Shown: one piece after another, positions 25,566 through 35,459 of the stretch
Layout: every line of letters starts with the position of its first letter
Position numbering within the stretch: position 1 is the first letter of the stretch
Origin: Bacteroidota bacterium
GTDB taxonomy: Bacteria; Bacteroidota; Ignavibacteria; Ignavibacteriales; Melioribacteraceae
NCBI GenBank assembly: GCA_018818065.1
Contig: JAHISV010000007.1
Coordinates: 1-64,000 of the forward strand
Length of the DNA stretch: 64,000 nt
Reading direction: 5' to 3'
The notes under the pieces: model-generated
Database searches by the model: none
What the model saw: only the letters and a program-made list of their open reading frames with translations
What the model was told of the DNA's origin: nothing
Made by a program: the position numbers and the translations under genes

Positions 25566-27311
25566 TTAATCACCATCTATTAGTTGTTTCAGCATATCAA
25601 CGCCATTCTTATTACCCGGATTCAGTTTCACTGATTTTCTGTAATTTTCAATCGCTCCCTTCTTATCACCTTTCTTCATTAAAGCCTCACCATAACTATC
25701 ATAGGCATTCCAGGAAGTTGGGTACATTTCAGTTGTTAATTTGAATATTTCTACAGCGTCATTAAGTCTATCTTCCTGAATCAAACTATAACCATAAATA
25801 ATGAATTCATTCTCCAGACAATAGTATTTGTCATTATTTGCTATTAAGTCATTGATCGCAGATTCAGCTTCCTCAAAATCAGAGTGCTTTAGGATCTCGT
25901 TAATACCGGTAACAGCAGACGTCTTAAACACTTTTCTGCTTTTACTAAATGCATCCCAATTATTAATTACCTCGATTCCCTTTTCTAAAATTGGTTCAAT
26001 CCCTTCAAAAAGATTTTTTTGAGTAGCAGTCGCTTCAACATTCGGTTCTAACCCGCTATGCATATATTCTGATCCGTCAGGGTAATATGATCTGAAGGTA
26101 GCCACTTCCAACGTCCCGCCTCCGGGCAATGGAACGTTTATAGGGTTACCCGCGCTGCCGGGTGTTTTTTCGCCAACAAGAAGCGCTCTTCCTGAAAATT
26201 GCAGAACAAGAGCAAAGTCCTCCGCGGTACTTGCTGAGCCAATACCGGTAAGCACAACCAGAGGTCCTAAATATTTTTTCTGAGCCCGTGGAAAAATAAG
26301 TTCGCATGTTTCCAAAAGCTGTGTGCTTCTTCCCCAGGCACGGTAAGCTCCAATATATTGAGGGAATTTTAATAAAGGTCTGTTTATGGGTTTATCAATA
26401 AGACAACTGATCATCCGTTGCGCTTCTCTGTCAAATCCACCAGAATTATATCTCAAATCTATTATCATACCTTTCGTTTCTGAAGGTTCAAGGTTATCTA
26501 TCATATCCTGAAAATCTTCAAGCATACCCTCTGATGTGAAATTTGGAATACGCACATATTGAATGCCACCTGGCAATGTTCTGAATTCCATATTTTTATC
26601 AAACCCATTCCACTGAGCGAACCGTGGCAGAAAAGGTGTACCGGAAGCAATTCCGTTTCTTGTTAAGGTTACATTTCTTGCTGTGCCATCTATATCTTTT
26701 ACTTTTAGATTTATTTTGCCGCCTCTTTCGCCCATAAATATTGACCATACTAATATTTGATCGCCAAGCTCTGTGCCCGTCGCTTTATAGCGAAGAACAT
26801 TTTCCTGAAAATATGTTTTAATGGGTATACCTGTCCCCACTTCTAATATCTCTAATCCTGGATAAATATTCTGACTCTTATTCTCCTCTGTGTCTCCAAC
26901 ACGTGCAAACACAAATTTATTTTCTACTATTTGCACTTCTACTGCCGGTAAATCATCCGTTTGCTTGAAGGGAAACCAGGGGGGTCTTATACCGGTATGC
27001 CCATCCTGCAATAAAGTAACAAACTCCATTAGTACAGCGTAATAACTTTCGATATCCTCTGCAGCAATCACGCGTGGAATAAACTGCTGGACTTTCGCAT
27101 CCCAATCTAAATCAGGCATTTTGTCAAACCAGGGATAGTTGTATTTCGCCTCGGACCATACTGTCATCAAACCAAAAACTTTTTGCTCAGTCGATCCTGT
27201 CCATTTTATCATCTCATTCGTACTTTCAGGTTGGGCTGATGTTGTATTTACAAAGAAAGCAATAGCAGATATTGTAAGCAGCGCATTACAAATTATTGAT
27301 CTCGTTTTCAT
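25566..27311 (-). CDS. S41-family (C-terminal processing type) peptidase with TPR repeats
   Basis: About 581 residues. Signal peptide (cut near TSAQ), an N-terminal helical domain, a PDZ-like stretch, then the S41 catalytic core with MIIDLRYNSGG (about 294) and GSASTAED, whose Ser near 359 is the nucleophile. Two or three TPR units close the protein (about 470-575; AIENYRKSVKLNPGNKNG). The TPRs suggest a protein partner. I start at Met 27311, which gives a proper signal peptide with AAGGA upstream. The frame to 27347 adds 12 charged residues. Confidence 0.88.
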   Translation of the reverse strand: MKTRSIICNALLTISAIAFFVNTTSAQPESTNEMIKWTGSTEQKVFGLMTVWSEAKYNYPWFDKMPDLDWDAKVQQFIPRVIAAEDIESYYAVLMEFVTLLQDGHTGIRPPWFPFKQTDDLPAVEVQIVENKFVFARVGDTEENKSQNIYPGLEILEVGTGIPIKTYFQENVLRYKATGTELGDQILVWSIFMGERGGKINLKVKDIDGTARNVTLTRNGIASGTPFLPRFAQWNGFDKNMEFRTLPGGIQYVRIPNFTSEGMLEDFQDMIDNLEPSETKGMIIDLRYNSGGFDREAQRMISCLIDKPINRPLLKFPQYIGAYRAWGRSTQLLETCELIFPRAQKKYLGPLVVLTGIGSASTAEDFALVLQFSGRALLVGEKTPGSAGNPINVPLPGGGTLEVATFRSYYPDGSEYMHSGLEPNVEATATQKNLFEGIEPILEKGIEVINNWDAFSKSRKVFKTSAVTGINEILKHSDFEEAESAINDLIANNDKYYCLENEFIIYGYSLIQEDRLNDAVEIFKLTTEMYPTSWNAYDSYGEALMKKGDKKGAIENYRKSVKLNPGNKNGVDMLKQLIDGD

Positions 27312-27398
27312 TTTTCTGTTTATCCTTTTTATATAGTTCTTACCCAAATTTTCACTTTGTTATCCAGATTAAATCAGGATTTTGTATCGCACATTTAA

Positions 27399-28715
27399 TC
27401 ATTTTACTTTTTTTGCATAATTTTCATTCCCATTTCGCGAAAAGTTCAGCCCGGTAACAATATCATTTTCTCTTAAAAAAGTTACTTCAATACCAAAACC
27501 GGGAATATTGAATTTATCTTTTTCCATTGGAAAAACCTCAAATGGTTGTGGTCTACCTGTAACACCAACAAAAACCTGAACACCCTGTACTGAAATGGTC
27601 ATAATAATTTCAGGGTTAAGCTCGTATTCTCCAATGTATTCCATGTATCTTTCATCTGCAGCAATTGACTCTTTTTCATGTTTGCCCTCATTTTGTTTTG
27701 CCCTAATTATATCCATAGCTTTATCTAAGGCATCTACCCCCTCAGTTTTGATATCCGGTATTACTCCTACCCCCTCACAGTTGGTTTTAGTAATCGGATT
27801 TATTGATGTTTCAAAAGGCAATTTAATGATGAAATAGTCATTAAGTATTTCGGGTCCCTTGGTTCCGTTAACTCCAAAATTTGTTTGCTCACCAATAATT
27901 ATGGACCTACCAAGTTTTTGTAAGTTATAAGCAAAAATTTCAGCCGCCGAAATGGAATTTTTATTAACCAGAATATAAAGAGGCGTTTTGACCATCCTTT
28001 TCACAGGTAATCCTGGTAAAACGCGATAGGGAATAACTTCACCAGTAGAGGGAATATGAGATGTAAACAATATGGTGTTTTCATCTTCCTGATAATCATA
28101 AAAACAACTGCCTAAAAGCTGTACCATTGTAGGATATCCGCCGCTGTTTTCTCTTAAGTCAATAATCATTGCGTCTGTATTTGCAAGAAATTTCATGGCA
28201 GTAAAAGCTGTTTCACTACTTGCGCTATTTACCATATCAAAACGAGATAATTTTAGATATCCAACATTGCTGCTTAGTATTTCCAGGTTCTCAAAGCCAA
28301 AGTTGGTTTTACTACTATTTTCAATTTCCTTTTTTGTATGCTCCTCTTTTTCAGATTCGGAAAGCATTTCAAGTTTTTTTATATCCTCAACCTGTGATGG
28401 AGAGTAGTAAATTGCCAGATGCTTATCTTTTGATATCTCATACAAATCATTGACAAGTGAAGCGCCAAATTGACCGAACTCTTCTATATTATCATACTTC
28501 CCATTCTTCAGATTATCATTTAACTGTTTAGCCATTTTCTTACCTGTTTCAGGATAGACATATGAATCTGACAGCATCTTTGAGAGCTTTTCAATAGTCT
28601 CTCCTCGAATGGCTTCATTAAGTTTATTGCTTAATTGTCCAAAACTATTGTTTGAAAGTAATCCAACTATTATCAACGTTGTCGCTATAAATCTGAAAGA
28701 GTAATATTGTTTCAA
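27399..28715 (-). CDS. S41-family peptidase, exported
   Basis: 438 residues with a signal peptide (cut near SFGQ). The S41 core contains MIIDLRENSGGYPTM and NKNSISAAEIFAYN (nucleophile Ser near 254), plus a KLPFETSINPITKTNCEGVG tail typical of substrate-pocket loops. There is no clear PDZ domain. It lies 87 bp upstream of the S41-TPR gene in the same orientation, so both exported proteases are probably co-transcribed. Confidence 0.88.
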   Translation of the reverse strand: MKQYYSFRFIATTLIIVGLLSNNSFGQLSNKLNEAIRGETIEKLSKMLSDSYVYPETGKKMAKQLNDNLKNGKYDNIEEFGQFGASLVNDLYEISKDKHLAIYYSPSQVEDIKKLEMLSESEKEEHTKKEIENSSKTNFGFENLEILSSNVGYLKLSRFDMVNSASSETAFTAMKFLANTDAMIIDLRENSGGYPTMVQLLGSCFYDYQEDENTILFTSHIPSTGEVIPYRVLPGLPVKRMVKTPLYILVNKNSISAAEIFAYNLQKLGRSIIIGEQTNFGVNGTKGPEILNDYFIIKLPFETSINPITKTNCEGVGVIPDIKTEGVDALDKAMDIIRAKQNEGKHEKESIAADERYMEYIGEYELNPEIIMTISVQGVQVFVGVTGRPQPFEVFPMEKDKFNIPGFGIEVTFLRENDIVTGLNFSRNGNENYAKKVK

Positions 28716-28964
28716 CTTATTATCCTTTTTTGTTTTATTGTATTAATAATTTATCCATGATTATGCCCTGCCGAAAAAAGATCAATATTTTCCAAAATTA
28801 CATGCCATATGATCTATGAACTCTGATTGAGTTGATATTAGCAACCACTTTTCAAATCGCAGTAACTTCCTTTTCAACACTTCCCTATGTTTCTGCTTCA
28901 GTTCAAGTGTCAATCGCCAAAACAGAGAATAATTGCGAAAGATTCAATTCTATTCAACTTCAAC

Positions 28965-29579
28965 TCAATCTTTAATTAATCGAACGGAATTTCCACCGAT
29001 ATTTCCACAACCCTCATGATCTGGAAAATTATTATTGAATGAAAAAAGATATCGTATATATGAATGATCAGATGTATAAACTGTTGATGTCCAAAATCCT
29101 CCCCAGGAACCCATTTCTACATATTGTCCGGTGTAAGTTCGATATCCTCCAAATTTTGCCTCAAAACCACTACTCCCACCAACTTTCAATTTTACCGCAA
29201 CATCAGAACCGAGTGTTCTTGCAAGAATAGCCCATTCTGCTTCGCTAGGTAGATGCCAACCTTCAATAAAAGGCTTTTGGGCAGCTTCCCAGGTATATAA
29301 GCGTCCATATTCGTTAAGAAAATTTTCATCATTATTATAAATGTAAACTCCAGAAACGTTTGTGCCATCTGAGGTGATTTTTGATTTTAAATTTTCTGCC
29401 ATCCACCACTGATCTCCAATTTTAACAGTGTTATAACTATTATCTTCGGCATCTGTTATAATTCCCGTTTCTGTTAATGAGTCAGTATCTGGTTCAGTTA
29501 TAGTTTTTTTTTGACACGACAAAATTCCTATTAATGAAACAAATATTATCACTGTAGTTAAAATCTTTTTTAAAAACAT
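28965..29579 (-). CDS. FISUMP-domain lipoprotein
   Basis: 204 residues. Lipobox GILSCQ, then a FISUMP (Fibrobacter succinogenes major paralogous) domain: EDNSYNTVKIGDQWWMAENL, YGRLYTWEAA, GWHLPSEAEW, GGYRTYTGQYVEMG, GFWTST, and a terminal GNSVRLIKD. The domain is a C-type-lectin/FGE-like fold found on secreted proteins, with function largely unknown. The leader is AAGGGGGTAGGT before ATG. First of three FISUMP genes in this cluster. Confidence 0.9.
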   Translation of the reverse strand: MFLKKILTTVIIFVSLIGILSCQKKTITEPDTDSLTETGIITDAEDNSYNTVKIGDQWWMAENLKSKITSDGTNVSGVYIYNNDENFLNEYGRLYTWEAAQKPFIEGWHLPSEAEWAILARTLGSDVAVKLKVGGSSGFEAKFGGYRTYTGQYVEMGSWGGFWTSTVYTSDHSYIRYLFSFNNNFPDHEGCGNIGGNSVRLIKD

Positions 29580-29666
29580 ACCTACCCCCTTCTATTTTGC
29601 CATCAACTGTAAGATTAATTGAAAAAATATTTTTTATCACACTGCAAATTGGACTATATTTTTTTG

Positions 29667-30326
29667 TTAGTCTTTCACATAACGCACAGCAAAAGCAATT
29701 CCTGAAGTTTTGTCAATTGGGCTGACTTCTTTTATGACATTTGCCGAAGTATTATAAATATAAACGCAATAAGGTTCACTTCCATTCTCTGCTGTACCCC
29801 AATAAGAACCGTGTTTGCCGAGTTCATAGTAAACTCCATCAGGTCCACGAAATCCACCTGCTACAGTTGTTAAACCTGATGAGTTAGTAGCTCCCGAATT
29901 TGGACTGTTCCAATGGGCTGTTCCGGTTTCTTTTAGATTTCCACCAGCTACGCTGGAGCCGCCGAATGAGTTAATTAACTCTTCCCATTCTGCTTGTGTG
30001 GGTAAGTGCCATCCTTCAGGAGTAGCCAGTAAGGCATCTGACCATGTATATAACCTGCCATAAGCGACAGCATTACTATTATTTTCATCATATACATATG
30101 CACTTTGCAAATTTTGTCCGTCAGCGCTTTTAACTGCTTTGTAATTTTCTCTCATCCAGTAGTTAGTCCCGATTTTTACAGCTTGGTATGTATTGCCATC
30201 AACATCCGTAAATGAAATATTTTGATCGGAAGCAGGAGGTGGATCAACAGCTCCCTCTTTACACGATGAAAAATTAACAATCATAAAGCTTATTAAAACT
30301 ATTTTGATTGTCTTGCTTAATAACAT
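29667..30326 (-). CDS. FISUMP-domain lipoprotein
   Basis: 219 residues. Lipobox NFSSCK and a complete FISUMP domain (GNTYQAVKIGTNYWMRENYK, YGRLYTWSDA, GWHLPTQAEW, YWGTAENG, end AFAVRYVKD). GGGGGAATC precedes the ATG. It lies 87 bp upstream of the previous gene in the same orientation. It is clearly paralogous to 28965-29579 and 32630-33343 but not recently duplicated. Confidence 0.9.
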   Translation of the reverse strand: MLLSKTIKIVLISFMIVNFSSCKEGAVDPPPASDQNISFTDVDGNTYQAVKIGTNYWMRENYKAVKSADGQNLQSAYVYDENNSNAVAYGRLYTWSDALLATPEGWHLPTQAEWEELINSFGGSSVAGGNLKETGTAHWNSPNSGATNSSGLTTVAGGFRGPDGVYYELGKHGSYWGTAENGSEPYCVYIYNTSANVIKEVSPIDKTSGIAFAVRYVKD

Positions 30327-30494
30327 GATTCCCCCATTATTAATATTGTTTTGTTGTTTTCAATAGAATATTCAATCCAATTTCTCTCATACCTTTATGA
30401 AATCAGTAACACCGTATAGTGTATCACAAGCCACTCACAGTAAAAGGAACCGGCTTAAAGTGTGAGATTTGATGTATTAATAAAAGCATATTCT

Positions 30495-31448
30495 TTAATG
30501 TATTGCCTCAATGGCACTCACATCCACCCAATAAGTTGCATATCCAGCGTCGCCTGATTTTTGTGTTACAAAAAAGAAATATTTCCCATCAGCGGTTATT
30601 GAGGGATAACTATCCTCTGAGTTAGTATTTATAACTGCCCCTAAATTAACTGGTGCGTTCCATGTGTCGTCAGGATTCCCATAGCTTATATACATATCAT
30701 GCTGACCATAGCCACCTGTTTTATTAGATTCATAAATGATAAACCGCTCATTCGGGTCAACATATCCTACTCCTTCTCCAACATTAGTATTTATGGATGT
30801 CCCTATGTTTTCAGGTTGAGTATATTGCCCATTTACTAATCTGGTTCTATAAATATCCAGAGTAGACCAATCATACTGAGAGCTGCTGGTATTCAAGAGT
30901 CCAAAATAGATTGTTTTATTCTTTGTCATATGAAAGGAATAACCACGTGTATTTGCAGGCAATGGAATATTTATCGCCGCAGGTTCCGACCATCCTGAGG
31001 GAGTACGTGTAACTCTGAATACGAAACCTTCAGGTCTGTGTGAATAAAAGTACAGAGTATCATTACTTTCTAAAAACATCGGGGTCCCATTATAGGAGCC
31101 AGTAGAAAACGGCGCTTTCAAGACTTCTGACCATACTCCATTTGTACGTTTAGTAAACCAGATCTCATGAATTTCCGAGCTGTTAAAGTACTTTACAAAA
31201 TACATTTCGTTACTATCTGGCGAAAACACTGGTGAACTTTGCCACCACCAACTCCGTGTAGACAAATACGAGTTATTCGGTGCAAATTTAACCGGAACCA
31301 TACCGGGTGGAGTTTGCCCAAGGTATTGATTGTTTCTTCCACCTAAATCATTTGGCTCTGTCGGGGTTCCTGATTTATCTTGACATGAAGAAATTCCGAC
31401 AATTAAAAAAATAGTTATAATTGAAAAGATGCTTTTTTGAAAAAACAT
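30495..31448 (-). CDS. Lipoprotein with WD40-like (PD40/TolB-type) beta-propeller
   Basis: About 317 residues. Lipobox GISSCQ, then blades with the TolB-type pattern SPVFSPDSNEMYFVKY, GTPMFLESNDTLYF and YPSITADGKYFFFVT. I use Met 31448 because the frame from 31460 would begin inside the GGGGGATATC leader. TolB-type propellers usually bind proteins. It is part of the envelope lipoprotein cluster. Confidence 0.85.
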   Translation of the reverse strand: MFFQKSIFSIITIFLIVGISSCQDKSGTPTEPNDLGGRNNQYLGQTPPGMVPVKFAPNNSYLSTRSWWWQSSPVFSPDSNEMYFVKYFNSSEIHEIWFTKRTNGVWSEVLKAPFSTGSYNGTPMFLESNDTLYFYSHRPEGFVFRVTRTPSGWSEPAAINIPLPANTRGYSFHMTKNKTIYFGLLNTSSSQYDWSTLDIYRTRLVNGQYTQPENIGTSINTNVGEGVGYVDPNERFIIYESNKTGGYGQHDMYISYGNPDDTWNAPVNLGAVINTNSEDSYPSITADGKYFFFVTQKSGDAGYATYWVDVSAIEAIH

Positions 31449-31533
31449 GATATCCCCCATATAGAGTACAAAGATTACAAAACTTCTTTTTACTAAAAAA
31501 AAATGATGTTCTACTTTTATTAGCTAAATTTTC

Positions 31534-32550
31534 TTAAGGTCTAAATTTCCAGAAATCGTTCAGAGTACTAACATTCTCTCTATTTCCTAACCCTATATAT
31601 GCAAAGGAGTCAATGACAAAACTAACAGCCATAGCACGTCCCGAACCCGGGAAAATTGTTTTCTCAGTCCAGGCATTACTTTGTGGATCGAATTCCCAAA
31701 TATCTTTAGTAAGTGTAAGTACTGTTCCGCTTGAATTAATGTCATTCATGCCTAATGCGATATATCCCTTGTTCCCAATTGCAAATGCCTGTGCATAACC
31801 ACGTGCAATGCCTGGAAGATCTACTTTCCGTGTCCATGTGTCCGTTGGCTGGTCGTATTCCCAAAAATCTTTTGCAGTGGTATATCCTTCAGCTGCAATA
31901 ATTCCGGTTCCCACATAGCCTTTATTACCTATAGTAAACCCGACGGCGGAACTCCGCGCTACCCCTGGAAAGTCATTCTTTTGTGTCCACTGGTCAGTTT
32001 GCGGATCGTACTCCCAAACATCATTCTGCTGCCCGGATGGGTAGGAAGTTGACCCGGCAATTATGTAAGCTTTCTGATTAATGACTATAGCCGTAGCTAA
32101 TAATCTGGCGCCTCCCGGAAAGTCTGCTTTCCGTGACCAGGTATCATTTTGAGGATCGTACTCCCAAATATCCGAAAGCATTATCCTATTATCGGATCCT
32201 AAACAAACATAGCCTTTGCCTCCGATGGTAAATCCATTACAATCCAGCCTATAGCTTCCGGGAAAGTTGCTTTTCACCGCCCAGGTATTTGCCGAGGAAT
32301 TATACTGGTAAACTTGGTTTAGGAGCTGATTGCCCGTGTTGCCAGATACAACATAGGCGTTTGTTCCAATTGTGAATGATGCCGCGCCACCAACTGCTCG
32401 TCCGCCAAAAGATGCTACTTGCTCCCATCTATTATTTGTTGATTCTGGGGGATTAACAATATTATCATCCGTATTATCGCCTTGACATGATGAGAAAACA
32501 ACAAACGATAAAAATATTAAAACTGAGTTTACAAGCTTTCTTAAATACAT
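31534..32550 (-). CDS. Kelch-repeat lipoprotein
   Basis: 338 residues. Lipobox VFSSCQ and about six Kelch repeats of about 50 residues, each with the (D/N)xWxYDPxxDxWxxKxxFPG element (for example DIWEYDPQNDTWSRKADFPG) and xxGxKGYxxxG. They fold into a galactose-oxidase-type propeller. AAAGGAG gives a strong RBS. Ligand is unknown. It lies between the PD40 and FISUMP lipoprotein genes. Confidence 0.9.
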   Translation of the reverse strand: MYLRKLVNSVLIFLSFVVFSSCQGDNTDDNIVNPPESTNNRWEQVASFGGRAVGGAASFTIGTNAYVVSGNTGNQLLNQVYQYNSSANTWAVKSNFPGSYRLDCNGFTIGGKGYVCLGSDNRIMLSDIWEYDPQNDTWSRKADFPGGARLLATAIVINQKAYIIAGSTSYPSGQQNDVWEYDPQTDQWTQKNDFPGVARSSAVGFTIGNKGYVGTGIIAAEGYTTAKDFWEYDQPTDTWTRKVDLPGIARGYAQAFAIGNKGYIALGMNDINSSGTVLTLTKDIWEFDPQSNAWTEKTIFPGSGRAMAVSFVIDSFAYIGLGNRENVSTLNDFWKFRP

Positions 32551-32629
32551 GCCTTACTCCTTTAATTTTCCTTAAATATTGCGTTCATCAAAAAGTATAT
32601 CTTACAATGTCGCTAATTGCTTATCACTA

Positions 32630-33343
32630 TTAGTCTTTCACACAACGAATAGAAAATCCGTTTTTCTTCATACTTGTGCTGTGGTTTGCGGGATTCTCCA
32701 TTGTAAACAAACCTTCGCCCCAGGCAAGAGAAGCGTCTGCCTGAGTACTACTCCACCAATGAGCAAATATTCCAATATTATCAAATGTTCCATTTGTATA
32801 AGCACGGTAACCGCCCGGTAATGCTGTAAACGCACTCGAATTATTTGCACCTGTATTTGGTGCAGACCAATGAGAGGTTCCGGCTTCTTTCATTTTACCT
32901 CCGGCTACACTTGACCCACCTAAATATGTGGTTAAGGTAGTCCACTCTGCTTCAGTAGGTATATGCCAGCCATCAGGACAAATGTTTTTATTGCCATTGC
33001 TGGCAGGATCTACAGTGTACCAATTGTAAAGGGCACCATATACTATTCCATAAGTAGAACTATTGTTTTCATAAAAACAATATGCCGGTGTTGTTAAAGC
33101 AGCCCAATCTGTGTTTTCCGTAATATTTGGTATTGGATCCCCATTACTAAAGTGAGTTACTATGAGATTTTCAGCCATCCATACTTGTGATCCGATGGTA
33201 ACTGTGTGATAGACATTGCCGTCAACATCGGCAACCAAACCCGATTCATTTTCATCTGCTGGATAACTCTCATCATTTTGACAAGCAACAGTTGCTAACA
33301 TCAACATGATAATTAAAAAAAAAGCTAATCCTTTTAAGTTCAT
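32630..33343 (-). CDS. FISUMP-domain lipoprotein
   Basis: About 237 residues. Lipobox ATVACQ and a FISUMP domain (GNVYHTVTIGSQVWMAENL, YGALYNWYTV, GWHIPTEAEW, WWSSTQ, FSIRCVKD). The leader ATGGGGGAA overlaps an in-frame ATG at 33352. I take 33343 as the start. It is the promoter-proximal gene of the lipoprotein cluster and is divergent from the LytS-type kinase. Confidence 0.9.
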   Translation of the reverse strand: MNLKGLAFFLIIMLMLATVACQNDESYPADENESGLVADVDGNVYHTVTIGSQVWMAENLIVTHFSNGDPIPNITENTDWAALTTPAYCFYENNSSTYGIVYGALYNWYTVDPASNGNKNICPDGWHIPTEAEWTTLTTYLGGSSVAGGKMKEAGTSHWSAPNTGANNSSAFTALPGGYRAYTNGTFDNIGIFAHWWSSTQADASLAWGEGLFTMENPANHSTSMKKNGFSIRCVKD

Positions 33344-33558
33344 TTCCCCCATTCCTTTCCATTTAATGATATTTATGTATTCGACTCTAAACTAATTGAA
33401 AAGTTGGGTGAATGGAATAATCTATTCATAAGCGGTCAAAATCATTCGTGAGTAGCATAAGTGAAGAGATATTACTACATACTTATGGAGAATTATTTTT
33501 ACCTTTACAATGATATTTATTTGACTCATCAACTTTTCATCATTGCTTATAATTTGAG

Positions 33559-34656
33559 ATGATCCAGAAAATGAATTTCCCAAAAGCAGTTGAAAATTTT
33601 TTCTCAAACCGAAAGTACCATTTTTGGTTCGCTCATTTATTATTCTGGTTAACCGTATGGTCTGCTAATTTTTTCCTAACTGAAAAATTATTCGATTCTT
33701 TTGGCTCTTTTACTTTACGATTCTTGGCAATATTTTCAGCTTCAATATTGACATATCCTTTACGCATTGTGTATATGCGATACAACTGGCATAGGTTTAA
33801 ATTGGGAAGGATGGTTTTTTCAGTTTCTTTTTGTTCGATTATAGTTGCGTTTATTTGGTCATATGTAATAGTTCTGTTGAACTATTTCTTTATGGGAAGT
33901 CCGCTTTCAATTGACATAATAGCATTTATAGGTAGAGGATATTTCAATTCATTCCCTATTATTCTTTGGAGTAGTCTTTATTTAGGATATAAGATATGGG
34001 CAGAATGGAATGACCAAAAATCTCAGCTAGAACAACAACAAACTCTTTTAAAATCATCTCAATTGGAAATGCTGAAATACCAGCTAAACCCTCATTTTTT
34101 ATTCAATACGCTAAGTTCTTTACGTGGTCTGATAAATGTTGATCCGACAAGAGCAAGAGAAATGGTTACACAGATTTCGGAATTTTTAAGATACTCCCTT
34201 CTCGAAGGCAAGAATAACGAAGTGCAGCTTATTAAAGAAATTGAAATAATAAAACAGTATCTGAATATTGAACAGGTTCGTTATGATGAAGATTTGATTC
34301 TTGAGTATGATATTTCTCCCGAAACAAAAGACTTGATGATTCCCATATTTTTGATTCATCCCCTGGTAGAAAACGCCGTAAAGCATGGAATGCAGTCAAG
34401 TCAATTACCCTTGATAATTTCAATTCGCTCTGAAATAATTGACCGAAATTTGCAAATAGAAGTAGGGAATTCGGGACACTGGATTGAAAATGATAATAAA
34501 GGTGGAAAGAATAATTCCGGTATCGGATTATTAAATATTCAAAAACGCCTGGAACATTCATACCCGGGGAATCATTCTTTTGAGATCATTAAAGACCCTG
34601 AATTTGTAAAAGTAGTAATAAAAATAAATTACAGTGAGCATGGGCAAATCAATTAA
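33559..34656 (+). CDS. LytS/YehU-type sensor histidine kinase
   Basis: 365 residues. Four TM helices (about 20-145) and a coiled linker (KSQLEQQQTLLKSSQLEMLK) lead to the His_kinase domain with QLNPHFLFNTLSSLRGLI, whose His near 179 is phosphorylated, and an HATPase end with HPLVENAVKHG and SGIGLLNIQKRL. No extracellular sensor domain is present, so it probably senses membrane signals. It overlaps the response-regulator gene by 17 nt. Confidence 0.92.
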   Translation: MIQKMNFPKAVENFFSNRKYHFWFAHLLFWLTVWSANFFLTEKLFDSFGSFTLRFLAIFSASILTYPLRIVYMRYNWHRFKLGRMVFSVSFCSIIVAFIWSYVIVLLNYFFMGSPLSIDIIAFIGRGYFNSFPIILWSSLYLGYKIWAEWNDQKSQLEQQQTLLKSSQLEMLKYQLNPHFLFNTLSSLRGLINVDPTRAREMVTQISEFLRYSLLEGKNNEVQLIKEIEIIKQYLNIEQVRYDEDLILEYDISPETKDLMIPIFLIHPLVENAVKHGMQSSQLPLIISIRSEIIDRNLQIEVGNSGHWIENDNKGGKNNSGIGLLNIQKRLEHSYPGNHSFEIIKDPEFVKVVIKINYSEHGQIN

Positions 34657-35377
34657 ATACAGAACTCTGATTGTGGATGATGAGAAATTCGCACGCAGTG
34701 ATTTACGAGAACTTCTTTCGGACTTCCCGGTTATAGAAGTTGTGGGAGAGGCAAAAAATATTAAAACTGCTGTTGAGGCAATTGAAGAATTAAAACCGGA
34801 TTTAATCTTCTTGGATATTCAGTTCCCAGGTGAAACTGGTTTTGAACTGTTCGATAAAACTGATATAAACGCGAAGGTAATTTTTGTTACCGCTTACGAT
34901 GAATTTGCCATCCGTGCCTTTGATGTGAATGCATGTGACTATCTTCTGAAACCCGTTAATCCTGACCGGCTTGCTCTTGCAATCAAGCGGCTTCAGGAAA
35001 ACCATGAGTCCTCAGTTCCACGAAGCAGTTCATTTACTAATGAAGATTCAATTTATCTCCAGATGAATTACAAATATTATTTCGTACGAGTTGACTCCAT
35101 AATAAAGATTACCGCTGCTGATCATTTTACGGAAATTATCACCTCCAGAGGATTGAGAGGTTTAACAAATAAACCTCTTTGGGAATGGGCGGAATGTCTT
35201 CCAAAAGAATCATTCATTCAAGTGCATCGATCGACTATAATTAATATGAATTTTGCCGAGAGTATAGAAAGGGGCGCCAATTATTCTTATTACCTTAACT
35301 TGAAGAACTTTGAAACACAAATACCAATCAGCCGAAGGTACGCTTCGCAAATTAAAAAGCAAATGACTGTTCAGTGA
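34640..35377 (+). CDS. LytTR-family response regulator
   Basis: About 245 residues. Receiver domain (about 7-120) with the acidic pair in VDDEK, phospho-acceptor Asp59 in DLIFLDIQFPG and Lys in LLKPVN. A LytTR DNA-binding domain (about 145-243) has FIQVHRSTIINMNFAESI and PISRRY. It is translationally coupled to the kinase. The divergent lipoprotein operon is the nearest candidate target. ATG 34640 is chosen over the GTG at 34634. Confidence 0.92.
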   Translation: MGKSIKYRTLIVDDEKFARSDLRELLSDFPVIEVVGEAKNIKTAVEAIEELKPDLIFLDIQFPGETGFELFDKTDINAKVIFVTAYDEFAIRAFDVNACDYLLKPVNPDRLALAIKRLQENHESSVPRSSSFTNEDSIYLQMNYKYYFVRVDSIIKITAADHFTEIITSRGLRGLTNKPLWEWAECLPKESFIQVHRSTIINMNFAESIERGANYSYYLNLKNFETQIPISRRYASQIKKQMTVQ

Positions 35378-35459
35378 AATAATTATGTCTAACAAAATTG
35401 AGGTATAAGTTCGCCAATTGCTATTTATTCAGTTAAATAATTGTTCATAACTTAATGAG

